The notes below the pieces were generated by a model. It made no database searches. It had not been told where the DNA came from and was given only the letters and a program-made list of their open reading frames with translations. Position numbers and translations under genes: made by a program. A stretch of DNA of 10,194 bases, taken from positions 1 to 10,194 of the forward strand of contig MU129415.1 in the NCBI GenBank assembly GCA_014904985.1, read 5' to 3'. Positions 1 to 9,347 of this stretch are shown here, in pieces; positions within the stretch are counted from its first letter, which is position 1; every line of letters begins with the position of its first letter. The DNA is from Hydnum rufescens UP504. Its lineage: Eukaryota; Basidiomycota; Agaricomycetes; Cantharellales; Hydnaceae.

Positions 1-650
1 TTGGTGGGATTGACCACATAGCCTGTAAGTGTGGATGTCTTAGAATTCAATGCATTGTCCCTTGCTGATTCATCTTTTGGTGGGATTGACCACATAGGGT
101 GTAAGTGTGGATGTCTTAGAATTCAATGCATTGTCCCTTGCTGATTCATCTGTTGGTGGGATTGACCACATAGTCTGTAAGTGTGGATGTCTTAGAATTC
201 AATGCATTGTCCCTTGCTGATTCATCTTTTGGTTGCCTTAACAATGTAGCTTGTTGGTCCAGATCTTACAATTTGATCCATCATCCTCACTAATCCATCT
301 TTGATGGCATTGACCATGTAGGGAGTAAGTCCAGATGCCTTAGAATTCAATGTATCATCCCTTGCTGATTCCTCCTTTGGTGGCATTCGAAATGCAGTCT
401 GTAAGTTCAGATGGCTTAGAATTCAATGCATCATTGCTTGCTGATGTCCCACTTGGTGGTTTTGTCCCCATAGGAGGTCAGTCCACCCTGCCATTCTTTG
501 AGTCATCATCTCTGGATGATCTCTTACTCTGTGGCATCTACCCCATAGGATGTGAGTCCCCATCTCTTACTATTCAGTGCATGGTCCTTGGCTCATACAC
601 ATTTTGGTGCCATTTGCAATGTAGCTTGTGAGTTCCTAGATCTGTATAAT
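1..650. repeat. 76-bp minisatellite array, about nine units, decaying rightwards
   Basis: Units begin near 1, 77, 153, 229, 301, 377, 453, 529 and 604, so the period is 76 bp apart from one 72-bp and one 75-bp step. Each unit opens with ttggtgg and has a core close to cttagaattcaatgcattgt. The first three units are almost identical; they differ mainly at two bases after the 'catag' in the opening part (cc, gg, tc). Unit four onward is increasingly diverged and the last is barely recognisable. The array runs off the left edge, so its true length is unknown. It has a single CpG (388). The period is not a multiple of three and no coding role is evident; the 93-codon ORF at 350-631 is a by-product of the repeat. 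Confidence 0.93.
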
Positions 651-1064
651 AGAATCATATTCTATTTTCCAACTGCACTCCTTACACTTCAATTTTCAAT
701 TTAAACAGGACAATGTAAGTCACATCTACTGTGCCAAAGCCAAATAATGGTGTACACTTGCACTCTCATTCATTGCTCACCTATGCCTTCATTCTATCTG
801 GTGAATGTTGTCAATCTGCCCCTCAGACCTCATCCTGTTCTCACCTTGATTTTACTAGCTGCCCCAACATGCAGGGGATCAAGGCCTGTGTGCCCTTCCT
901 TAAACTTTCAGTCAGTTTAGGTTTTCATTGATTTGCCACCTCCAGGAAGTCTAAGCATTCATTGCAGCATCACCAGTCCATACCATCCAAGCCAGATGTT
1001 CACTATCTGGTGTTTGTTTGTTGTCAGTGTTGAGACTGATTCTGAGTGCACAGGAGGTTGCTGA
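651..1064. other. No gene recognised; CpG-free spacer
   Basis: This stretch follows the minisatellite. The only ORF of note is 66 codons on the plus strand at 731-931, which has no recognisable motif and unremarkable composition. There is no CpG dinucleotide. I see no RNA gene or element terminus. It is probably old, decayed repeat sequence. Confidence 0.5.
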
Positions 1065-1364
1065 TCTTGGCTTGTTAAACTAGTGGTCATCCTTTGGATT
1101 CGGGAGGGCAGGCATGCCCATGAGACAGAGCATACTGCCAGCTCTATCCAGGCTCAGATCAAGGATGATGGAGACTTCCCAGAACATGATTCATACAATA
1201 TTGCATGGAAACTTGCAAGGATCATTGATCAATATACAGCATTGTAGGCATCATGTGTAATCCATATATCAACCATGATGTACTCCAATGACATTGGACT
1301 CCTTATTGTTGGGGTAGACAATCACTGCCATTATCCCCATAACATCCACTTCTGTATGTTCTGG
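1065..1364 (+). pseudogene. Possible decayed coding remnant
   Basis: The plus frame beginning at 1065 reads 60 codons to a TAG at 1245-1247, then 39 more to a TAG at 1365-1367; a TGA at 1062-1064 precedes it. The middle part reads like protein, for example EHDSYNIAWKLARIIDQY, with charged and aromatic residues spaced as in a globular helix. I do not recognise a family and no start codon or splice sites can be assigned. The block lies in the CpG-starved part of the window, where coding remnants should be hard to see. It could be chance; the only support is the composition of the translated stretch. Confidence 0.18.
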
Positions 1365-1891
1365 TAGTTCCCATAGAACTACAACACTAGCTTCTGATCC
1401 CAACACTTATCTCCAACAGGCTTTAGAGAAATTGATTGGCATCATTGTTCCCCAAGTGAGGACCACAAGCTGGAGGCATAGGTGATGGCACACTAGTCAA
1501 CCATACTTGATGCATAAGTGGGTCCAATAGTGATGGGGTGCCATAGGGGTACCAATTAGTAATTCAATATTGAAAAATCAACCCAAATGGGGCCCCATTG
1601 TGATGCAATGGGTGTGATATAGTACATTACATAATGTAGTTTGGACTCAAAAGTCCTGTATATGTGGTAGATTCTGCAGAGTAAGAGAAAGAATCTTTGC
1701 CCAGACCTGTGAGAAATTGTTAACCTTCATCCCCTGACATGCCCCTTTGTGTGATTAAGCTAACCTGTGGCTTGTCTAGTGGCCATTAACTGCTGGCCTT
1801 AACCCCTGACCTTGTAGGTGTGCATATGGACTCAATTAGGGAACACAACAAATAGAGCCCCTGCCCTTCTTACTGACACCATTCCTCCCCA
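1365..1891. other. No gene recognised; short palindromes only
   Basis: No ORF of useful length lies here and there is no CpG. A 14-bp palindrome centred on ggcc is at 1586-1599 (aatggggccccatt). AT-rich inverted motifs (acattacataatgt) follow near 1624-1637. These could mark the edge of an old element, but no matching terminal repeat or target duplication was found in the window. Confidence 0.4.
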
Positions 1892-2070
1892 ATAGATAGC
1901 TGGTGTGCCACTTGGCCAACAGCTACTTTATATCTTTTACCATCTCCCCTTTCCTCCACACCCTTTTCTCCCATGCCTGGAATGAAGCCAGTGCTTAGTT
2001 CCATGTAATGGCTTCCCCATCCAAAGCCAGTGCTGACAATGGTAGGATTCTATCTTCTCCTATTCCTCCC
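1892..2070 (+). repeat. Inverted-repeat arm A (CpG-depleted copy)
   Basis: This plus-strand segment matches the minus strand of 2945-3118. The best block is 29 bp (1970-1998 against the complement of 3015-3043) with two mismatches. It includes cccatgcctg followed by tgaagccagtgcttag. Weaker similarity extends on both sides: an upstream 'tagatag...ttggcca...ctac' stretch with a pyrimidine-rich tract, and a downstream second copy of aagccagtgct about 39 bp later. Arm A has no CpG. Where arm B has three CpGs, arm A has CA or TG. Both arms look like copies of one gene 5' end or one mobile element; in this copy the ATG frame stops after 11 codons at a TAA. Confidence 0.7.
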
Positions 2071-2731
2071 CTCCCCAGGCTGGTCAGTCACTTTTGTCCA
2101 TCATATTTGTCAGGAATGAATTGATATTTGCTTCCACCTGACCTTGGTCAGCCATTTAGGCTGACCTCAAGAGGACCATTTGAGGTCATTTCACCAGCCT
2201 AATGAGGCCTAATTTTCTTTGATGTCAATTCACAATCATCAAATTGACTTTATGAGAAATTTGACTTTGGCCAATATCAATACTACATGGAGGTATAACT
2301 GCATGGGGATATTGGGAGGGGGTCCAGGAACCTGGGGAATGCCATTCATGGGGTCAGTGGGTAATATGGCTTTATCAGTGATAGTCACAGTAGGTTATAA
2401 TTATTGATTTGGCATTCTGATAGATATGTACATAAATGGGGACCAATTATTATGATACATGTATAATACAGGGAGGATCCATTCCTTCAACCAGGGAAAG
2501 AATGACCTTTGAGATCAGCCAAGGTAATGGACCAATATGGGAGAGCAGAAGGTGAAGATGAGGAACAGTGAGGCCAGAAATTGTCAGAACATGCTGAAAG
2601 TAGGTATGTTGAAAAGCTGTGATATGGGTGCACAGAATTCACTCACACACAGCCTGAACAACAACACCTTGCCACCAGGAGGAGCACATGAACTTATCAG
2701 AGAAGATTGAGGATAGCACAGTGGAAAATGC
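2071..2731. other. No gene recognised; small hairpins
   Basis: The stretch lies between the two inverted-repeat arms. A 62-codon plus ORF at 2219-2407 has no recognisable feature. Small hairpins are present: ctgaccttggtcag at 2138-2151, and gtcaatt (2224-2230) pairing with aattgac (2242-2248). There is no CpG. It may be the interior of an old element bounded by the arms, but no transposase or reverse transcriptase motif can be read in any frame. Confidence 0.4.
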
Positions 2732-3040
2732 TCAGATCATGGTGTAAATATGCTTAATGGATTTGGACAGGTGAGCTGAATTGATCAAATGCAAAAATGC
2801 CTGAATTGGCCATGATTTGATTATCCCAGGTGGTGTTGAGTGGCAGGTGAGGGGAAGATCAGGAACAGTGTGTAATAACGTGGCTCTTGACTTTGAGGAG
2901 CTGTGGTATTCATCATCGTTAGATGAGGCAGATTCGACGGATCTGTGAATAGAAGAGAAAGGATAATCCAACCGTTCTAAGCACTGGCTTCGAACAGGAG
3001 GGCCATGAACGAAGCTAAGCACTGGCTTCACTTCAGGCAT
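2732..3040 (-). CDS. Hypothetical 102-codon ORF, possible first exon
   Basis: The ATG at 3040-3038 follows a strongly pyrimidine-rich leader (about 3045-3110 on the complement), a common arrangement at fungal start sites. The N-terminal part contains two copies of the 15-bp element ctaagcactggcttc (plus strand 2977-2991 and 3015-3029), 38 bp apart. Residues about 31-52 are rich in serine and acidic residues. No domain, signal peptide or membrane segment is recognised. About seven CpGs fall in its first half and none downstream of 2879, so only the 5' part looks preserved. The rest may be intron or non-coding; I treat it as a possible gene start, not a proven protein. Confidence 0.25.
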   Translation of the reverse strand: MPEVKPVLSFVHGPPVRSQCLERLDYPFSSIHRSVESASSNDDEYHSSSKSRATLLHTVPDLPLTCHSTPPGIIKSWPIQAFLHLINSAHLSKSIKHIYTMI

Positions 3041-3118
3041 GGGAGAAACATGGGGAGAGGAGAGGATGGGGGAAGGGGAAGTGGTAGTAACTGGCCAAAG
3101 GGCTCAGTTACTATCTAA
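2945..3118 (-). repeat. Inverted-repeat arm B (CpG-retaining copy)
   Basis: Read on the minus strand, this matches 1892-2070 on the plus strand, roughly 0.9 kb away in opposite orientation. It contains the pyrimidine-rich leader and ATG of the 102-codon ORF. Unlike arm A it keeps CpGs: gttcgaagcc here is atccaaagcc in arm A, and gaacggttgg here is acaatggtagg in arm A. The similarity fades near 2945, so the two are diverged copies and not a fresh hairpin. Confidence 0.7.
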
Positions 3119-3464
3119 GGACAAAGTGGCAGGTTAGCTAACCAACTGTATGTGGGCACTTAGTAGAGTCATGCTCATATGTGACTCTCCCATATCTGTC
3201 TCTGCCCTGTGCTCTATGGTGACGGATCATGTGTCTTGGTAGGGTCAGATCATCATGCGACTTGGTCATGGGGTAGTGGTGTGGCTGCATTAGTTTCATG
3301 GGTCTCGCGAGAGCAAAGAGGTCCAGGCAGAAAGGTGATTTGATTCCGGTGTGACCAGGACTTAGAATCCTCATGGCCATGCTATTATGTAAGATACAAT
3401 AGGAGATGGGCTACTATGTACATATGTAGTATGGCCCTATATTACAGTGCCCCCCAGCATGGCA
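3119..3464. other. Intergenic stretch downstream of the middle pseudogene
   Basis: It separates the stop of the 3465-5845 pseudogene from arm B. An 80-codon minus ORF (3138-3380) has no recognisable motif; I do not call it a gene, although a few CpGs survive here. The perfect palindrome tctcgcgaga is at 3303-3312. A near-palindrome, tactatgtacatatgtagta, is near 3411-3430. The inverted 8-mers gccatgct (3377-3384) and agcatggc (3457-3464) flank the 3' end region. None can be assigned a role from sequence alone. Confidence 0.4.
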
Positions 3465-5845
3465 TTAGGAGTCTAAAGGGAGAATGCCCATATCCTCGAG
3501 ATCTAGATCATCTAGCATGATCTCATAGCACTCAAACCATCTGTTCCACCAAAATTGTTCACCAGCATATGTGCCATGAGTGGTAAGGGAAGTGGGGTCG
3601 ACTCCCGGGGTAGTTTGAGCAAGCCATTTGAGCGTTGTTTGGTGGGGGCCCCCATAAGGTATCTGGACATTGAACTTGACTGGGTCCTGATAGGATAGGT
3701 GCCTTCTAAGCAGGGTGTCCAATTTTTGTGTGGCTTCAAGCAGTTCCCTTACATTGAAGGCAGGGAGTCAGCCTAGGTACTCAATTCGCTTGGCCAGGAA
3801 TGTCAGGAGCTCCTGAGGAGTGAGCAGATACCTGGACATTAAACTTTGAGACAACCCCTGAACCCATGGGGGACCCTTGGGATGGAATAGTGTAGCCAGG
3901 TTGACAGACTTGGAGCTCATGTTTGGGGGTCACAAGGGGCTGCCTTTTACCAGGATGGGCTGGGGAGGTGGGCAGAGCTCCAGCCTTTGATGGATCCTTG
4001 TGGATAGCACTTTGAGTACTTGCTTTGAGACTTCAGGGCCCCATGGACGATAGAGGCTTTCATCATATTGTCAGGCATGTGCTGATGGCTTGGACAGGTA
4101 GAACTTGGCAGCTAGTTTCTGGCTTTCCAATGCTCTACACATGTGATCCCTTTCCATGAAGACAAGGGTGAGATGGGGCTCCTGATAGAGCCATTGCTTA
4201 ACCCCTGATCCATATCATTTGAGGAGTTCCTCCTCCAAGCGTTCCTCTGACTTAAGGTACACAAATGGGTAGAACTCCACTGGGAATTGGTCCATTCACA
4301 TATCTAGCAGTCCCCAGACCTCGTCAGGGTCCTCTGGCTGAGAAGATTTGGTTGCTGTCCCCAGAGCTTCCTGGGTTGAGGGCCTGGCATCCTCAGGTAG
4401 GGTGAAGTCAGAGGTGTGAAGCTGCTCATTGTCCTCATAGGGTGTGAGTTCCTCTTTGGGGTAAGTAGCGATGTTTGCACAAGGCCTAACGTGATGCTCT
4501 TGTGGTGATTCAGAGTGTGGTCATTGTAGGGACCCTGTGGCTGTGGTGATGTACAGATTGTAGTCCTCCATGCATGTGAGCAGCACCAGGGGGGCACCAT
4601 GAGATCACAGGGTGGGGTTGATTAATCACACTGCCAGCTTGTACTGAAACTGCAGCTTGGGTGGCAATTCGGGCTGGTGCCATTTGAATCCTCTACATTC
4701 AACCCATTCCTGGCTAAGGGGTAGTTTTGAAATAGGAATGAGGGAGGAGGGGTAGCCTCTTCGTGATCGGCCCATTTAGTTAAAAGTAATGTTTCCATGC
4801 TGAGGCATTCCTGCAGTTCGTTCAGGATTGGTAAGTACCCTCCTTCATGGGTGTGTGATAGCCAGCACATGAGGCCTTCCAGATAGTTCTCCTTGGGGGG
4901 ACCTTGAGGTGCACGAAAATAGGATGGGTGGTGACAATAATACAGGCCTGTTGTCCTCATTTCTTGTGGATGCTCCTTTTCCATTACCCATATCTCTTCT
5001 GGTGGATTCACGAGTTGTTGTGGCCCTAGGTCCATCAGATGTTTCTTGAAGGACTTGTGGATCAGTTTTTGTGTGTAGGCATCCCATAAATCCCAATGGG
5101 GGTGCTTGGTCTTGACCTCTTTTTCGGCATCCATCCATAGGGGCAGGTACTGTGTAGTACCACAGGGGTAGAGCTCGAGACCAGGTGTTTTGTTTTCTAT
5201 GGCCATTGACCATACAGGGGCCCCCAATTCAGTGAGTCCTCTGCCAATGAGAACGGAGCGATGGTTGTGGCTGGAGATGATTAGGCCTGTGAGGTGGGTG
5301 GTAGTTCTGAAGTGTGGGGGTCTGAATCGCTCCCTGAAGCAGAGCAGGTAGAGAATAACCTGAAAAATGATGGTCACAAATCCTGTAGCATCGAGTACAT
5401 GCCTTCTGAGCTCCTGTGCAACATGAGCTGCTTTCCATGCTGGGGTGGGGATCATTCCTTGTTGGAGCAGGTACTGTCAGGATGACCTGAAGTGCCAGTC
5501 CTGATCATAACTGGATGGCAAAATAATGTGAAAGTGGGCCGTCACCTGGTCTATGCACCTTATGCATCATAGCATTGTCTCTCTGGCTGCATGAACTTCC
5601 TGGAGGAATTTTAGGGAGAGGGAATGCAGGTTGGGATTTGGGCCCCACAACTGTAGAAGATGGATGTGTGGGTCAAAAGTAAACTGTGGGATGTCAAGGG
5701 GGATGAATGCTCGATGCAGTGGGAAGGTGTAAATCTTTGGGAGTAACTGGGTTCAATATGTCCATTCGAATTTCCCTAGTTGTCCCCACTTGTCTAGGTG
5801 CTCCCAGCGGTAGCCATAGGGATCATGTCAGGGCGACACTGCCAT
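3465..5845 (-). pseudogene. Uncharacterised long gene inactivated by twelve CGA-to-TGA stops
   Basis: I do not recognise the family. A continuous minus-strand frame can be followed from ATG 5845-5843 to TAA 3467-3465, about 790 codons, without introns. It is interrupted by TGA at 5828, 5753, 5567, 5477, 4626, 4605, 4521, 4296, 4215, 4071, 3930 and 3768 (lowest base given). One frameshift lies near 4730, where one extra base in an A/T run would restore the frame. No TAA or TAG interrupts it. Landmarks are YGYRWEHLDKWGQLGKFEW near the N-terminus, TPQELLTFLAKRIEYLG about 100 residues before the end, and FWWNRWFECYEIMLDDLDL near the C-terminus, with an acidic linker about two thirds along. The longest open piece is 4622-5455 (277 codons from an internal ATG). 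No signal peptide, transposase, polymerase or zinc-binding signature was found. A CT-rich leader and TTAATTAA lie just upstream. The gene structure is well supported; function is unknown. Confidence 0.82.
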
Positions 5846-6058
5846 CAAAGCCACAAACAGAAAGAGGAAAGAGATTAATTAACCACATGCTATCGCAGTG
5901 GGAATCCTGAGTATACACCACACAACAAGGGACACACAAGTCTCGCACCTATCGCAGTGGGAATCCTGAGAGATCGAAACTGATGATCCCCCAACTGTGA
6001 AGGGCTATAAGTACTACTTCCTGCACACAGCCACCACAGCCTCCATCAGTCCATCAAG
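5846..6058. promoter_or_regulatory. Probable divergent promoter region
   Basis: It lies between the minus-strand pseudogene start (5845) and a plus-strand leader. On the minus side, TTAATTAA (5875-5882) and a pyrimidine tract (about 5846-5870 on the complement) precede the ATG. On the plus side, ctataagt at 6005-6012 is a good TATA box, followed by a CA- and CT-rich leader and an ATG at 6059. The 22-bp direct repeat sits between the two. CpG is denser here than in the pseudogene, which suggests younger or less methylated DNA. The promoter role is inferred from position and motifs only. Confidence 0.45.
5890..5970. repeat. Perfect 22-bp direct repeat, 59-bp spacing
   Basis: The 22-bp word starting ctatcgcagtgg and ending aatcctgag occurs without mismatch at 5890-5911 and 5949-5970. 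The start-to-start distance is 59 bp. Both copies keep their CpG. The location in the putative divergent promoter makes a paired protein-binding site possible; a small local duplication is the simpler alternative. Confidence 0.85.
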
Positions 6059-6140
6059 ATGATACATCCCCATCACGAACGCAGCCCATCAATCAGCCTC
6101 CACAGCCACCATCACTAAGCCTCACTAAGCTGACACAGCC

Positions 6141-6371
6141 ATGTTACGAATCCTGTGCGCACCTCCACATGGCTATGCCCCAACTTCCATATGTATCCCC
6201 CTTAGCATATGTACTTCCAAGGCAGTGTATGCCTGGGTACTCCAAAGGTGTCCAAAGTGTCGAAGGACTGTAATGATGTGGATGCAGTATGGATTGGGAC
6301 AGATGATATGGATTCAGGGACTGGGGGCAGAGGAGGAGGAGGGGGAGTCTGGACAAACCAGTCAGCCATAA
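6141..6371 (+). CDS. Weak hypothetical ORF downstream of a TATA-containing promoter
   Basis: A 76-codon ORF lies about 130 bp downstream of the TATA box at 6005. The first ATG after that box (6059-6061) opens only a 19-codon frame rich in His, Ser and Pro. The 76-codon product has a CPKC pair near residue 38 and a glutamate-rich stretch encoded by a purine run (about 6330-6350). An overlapping 87-codon frame (6209-6472) is glycine-rich over the same run, so the reading frame is not settled. A possible polyadenylation hexamer, aataaa, is at 6642-6647. No family is recognised; a short or non-coding transcript is equally possible. Confidence 0.18.
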   Translation: MLRILCAPPHGYAPTSICIPLSICTSKAVYAWVLQRCPKCRRTVMMWMQYGLGQMIWIQGLGAEEEEGESGQTSQP

Positions 6372-6703
6372 TTGTATATCTAGTTAGGCCCTTTTGCCTT
6401 GCTTTTATTCAATCTAAGAGCAGGTTTTTAGGTGGGGGCCCCTGGGGCCCACTGGGTGATTTCATGGCATGAGACAAGGGGCCCCATGGGGCCCCTTGCT
6501 CTGAACTTGCCTTCGGGTATCAGCCCATGTATGAGACCAAGAGATTCAAGGCCTTGTTCAAGACCAGTCCAAAAAGGTACCTTCAATCAATATTGATTGC
6601 ATGGGTAGGACCTAATTACAAGGTTATATTATATGTGGATTAATAAAATTGGAAGTACTAGGGTTTGGAATGACGAAAGGAAGGGATTGTTGAATGGGAG
6701 TAA
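6372..6703. other. Intergenic, GC-rich palindromes, no gene
   Basis: No convincing gene is seen between the weak plus-strand ORF and the stop of the right-hand pseudogene. The 5' part carries gggg/cccc palindromic words (about 6432-6452 and 6476-6497). The 3' part is AT-rich, with aataaa on the plus strand at 6642-6647. Confidence 0.5.
6476..6497. repeat. Perfect 22-bp palindrome
   Basis: The sequence runs aaggggcccc, at, ggggcccctt and equals its own reverse complement. An imperfect relative, gtgggggcccctggggccc, lies 25-45 bp upstream. Similar ggggcccc words occur at 1586-1599 and 3644-3653, so this may be a recurring word in repeats of this genome. No terminal repeat partner was found. 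Confidence 0.8.
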
Positions 6704-8156
6704 TTATTGTAGAGAATTATTGAAGATATGAGTCCCAGGCACTTCCTGATTGGAATCCATTTGGGTCATACATGTCCCCAAGGCCATAGCCGAAGTATCA
6801 AAATTGTTGATGCCAGAGGGGAACATTCCAATGTTGGACTGCAGAGTGCCATTGTCCAAATGTGAACCCATTGCTGTGACATCTGAATCAGATACAAAGA
6901 AATCATGAGGGTTGAAGGCCGAGGAACTTGAAGCATGAATATTGCCATTCAATCCTGCGGCAAAATTGGAGTGTAGAGGGGCAGCATGCCAACTCGTACT
7001 TCCTGTATTTGGGTGGACAACGGCGGATGAACTCAAGGGTCCAGCACCAATATTGGTATTAGGTGCAGTGCGAAAATCAGGATATGACAAAGACGTGGCA
7101 CATCCACTTGTACTCGCAGGATTGGAGTTGAAGTTTCCAGGGCGAAGGATGGGCATGGCTTCTGCATTGGCCTCAGAGTCACTAGACTCATCATTTGTAG
7201 GTACTGATATAGCACGAGCCTTTCCCTTTCCCTTCGAGGGCTTTGAAGATACATTGCGATGCTTTGCCTGCCACGTGGCACAGGCAATACACCGGGCTGC
7301 TCTGTTGCTGCTCTGGATTCTCCCATAGAGTCGACTGTACTACCCGTGTCTCGCACACAGTAGACGGTATCATTGTTCCGATCAATGATCAACACAACAT
7401 CGTCATCACCATCTTTCTCATGTGCACCCCATGCCTCCACCTTGATTGGGCAATCGTTTCCCTTGTGGAACTGAGTCACAAGAAACCTCCACTGGGATGC
7501 ATCCCATTGCTTGTTCGTACATCGCAGATGTGGGGCAGGGCATTCAGTTTCAAGAGGCCATCCAATGATTCAGATACGGTATTGAACAAGGAGGCTGAGA
7601 AACCGTACCCAAGGTACGATGGATGGAAACCAGGTGTAGCTGTTGGAAGTGAACAAGTTCTTGATGTATTTTGAAGCCGCGGAGTATGCTGAGTCACGTC
7701 ACTTGAGTTCGTTATCATGCTCTTTTTTCTCTGCCTCTTGATGCCACTTTGCAAGACTGCTTTGATTGAGCCGCCGATGCAACACCTTCATGAAAAGCTC
7801 ATTGAGTGATTTTTGAAGATTGAAGCTGCCCTCGATCAAGCTCTCAATCTCAGGGGAGCTGCAGATGATGGCATTCTGGGCATGTGCTGCATGTGCATTG
7901 GGATGTCCACACACCATAATCATGGTGGTGTGAATATTGAACTTAGACATGTGTCCCATCTCACCCTTGAAGTACTTCTTTTGCCAACTCATGAACTTGG
8001 CCACCTTAGTGCCGCTCGTGAGTTTGACATCATTCTCCACCCTTGAGGATTGAGCAACAGTACGGAGTTCATCAAGCCAATTTTCGAGGGCCTGAGAGTC
8101 GCCATTGAATGATTCCTTTTGTTTGATATACGCATCCATGAGCTCGGCTTGGGAGA

Positions 8157-8202
8157 CTACGAGACCAATGGAGAGTAGTGAATTAGTACATTAGTTATAC
8201 AC
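8157..8202 (-). other. Inferred intron 4 (46 nt)
   Basis: The donor is GTGTAT, a near-perfect TACTAAT branch site lies inside, and the acceptor is ctcgtag. It leads to VSQAELMDAYIKQ. An alternative donor, GTATGC near 8260, would give a 104-nt intron and joins a different upstream frame. The choice depends on whether the T-run next to 8204 has lost a base. Confidence 0.5.
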
Positions 8203-9347
8203 CAAAAACTTTGAGGTCTTATGTTTAGGAAGTCTGTCCATTTTTCATTTCCTAGCATACCCATTGAATGGATTGGGTGATTGCCTAAGGGGTATAACCA
8301 TGCTGAGATTTGCCAAACATTGGAGTTGGTGAAGTGGACGATTGGACTTGTCTGCCAATGCCTGCAGAGCATCATTAAAGGCCTTGCAAAGTGTTGCCAC
8401 AGAGTCATGAAGGTCATTAGGAATTGGACCCCATTATATGGCTCTCGCAGCAGTTTAGGTGCATCTGCACAGTTTGCATCAGTCTCATTGTCCTCCCAAT
8501 TACAATCTGCATTGTCATCAATGTCGCTGCTGCCGCCATCGTCAGAGTCAGACTGAGGGCTGTTGATGCTCGTTTCGCCGCGGTGCTGCATTTGGCTGGC
8601 AGAAATCATTCCAACCCTTGGAACCTTGGGCACCAATGCTGTTGGAGCTGCTGGCTGTGCCAAGTCCAAGGTATGCGTTGGAGATGGCCCAGATGGAACA
8701 AGCGGGCATCTGCAAAGCGCCTTCAGCAGCTTCAAGATCTTGATCTCGAACTGCTCTAAGTTGAGACCCTGCTTGTCAGTGAAGAATTCCAGCCCTTTGA
8801 TGATGCCAAGAGCACCACAAGGACCTCGTCTCATCTCCTCCACAAGGCGGGATACGGACACCGCTTGGAAGACACGGTTCAGAGTATGGTCAACGTACTC
8901 ATAATCATCCAGGGGATCTGCCCCTTCATCAGGTAAGGCCAGTAAAATATTATTGAGGGCGTTGGCATCCCAGACATTAAGGAAGTCACCAGGATGTGCC
9001 ACATGAATACTAGGGTGTAGGCGGTGTGCTAACTCTTGGGCGTCATCAAGGATCTTGTGAGGATCAGAGATCCTTTGAGCCTCTTCTAGCAGAGTGCTGG
9101 GTGTGTCCGATACTGGCAAATGAGGGCGGATCTCAAGATTGATGAGTTCTGGTCCAGCAATATTGGGAGGTGAAAGATAACGGGGAGACGAAAGATGATG
9201 TTGGGGTGAGAGGGCTTTAGGGGGCTTAATCTGCCTGGGTGGGATCCTGACATAGGGACAAAGGCTGTGTATAGCAGAGGATTTCAGACCAACAATGTGA
9301 TAGTTCGATTTCGCTTGCTTGCCACCTGGAGGTCCAGACTTGCCAGA

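Noticed and set aside
350..631. 93-codon ORF in the minisatellite
   Set aside because: It follows the repeat period and composition and has no start context or family resemblance.
4304..4600. 98-codon minus-strand ORF as a separate gene
   Set aside because: Another minus frame over the same bases continues the long pseudogene on both sides, so this is a shadow frame.
3465..5845. UGA recoding (selenocysteine or a variant genetic code) as the reason for TGA-only interruptions
   Set aside because: CpG loss explains TGA from CGA without recoding, frameshifts are also present, and the flanking repeats and introns look nuclear, not organellar.
6942..7674. Plus-strand ORFs at 6942-7328 and 7243-7674
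   Set aside because: They are antisense to exon 5 of the right-hand pseudogene, whose minus frame carries the coherent protein signal.
8383..8429. A 47-nt intron that would explain the frame change near 8429
   Set aside because: The donor GTCCAA is poor and the supposed intron itself reads as good coding sequence (NDLHDSVATLCKAF); a one-base loss in the C run is simpler.
8281..8904. Plus-strand ORFs at 8281-8556, 8424-8759 and 8563-8904
   Set aside because: They mirror the acidic and helical exon 4 on the minus strand and have cysteine- and tryptophan-rich, unlikely compositions.
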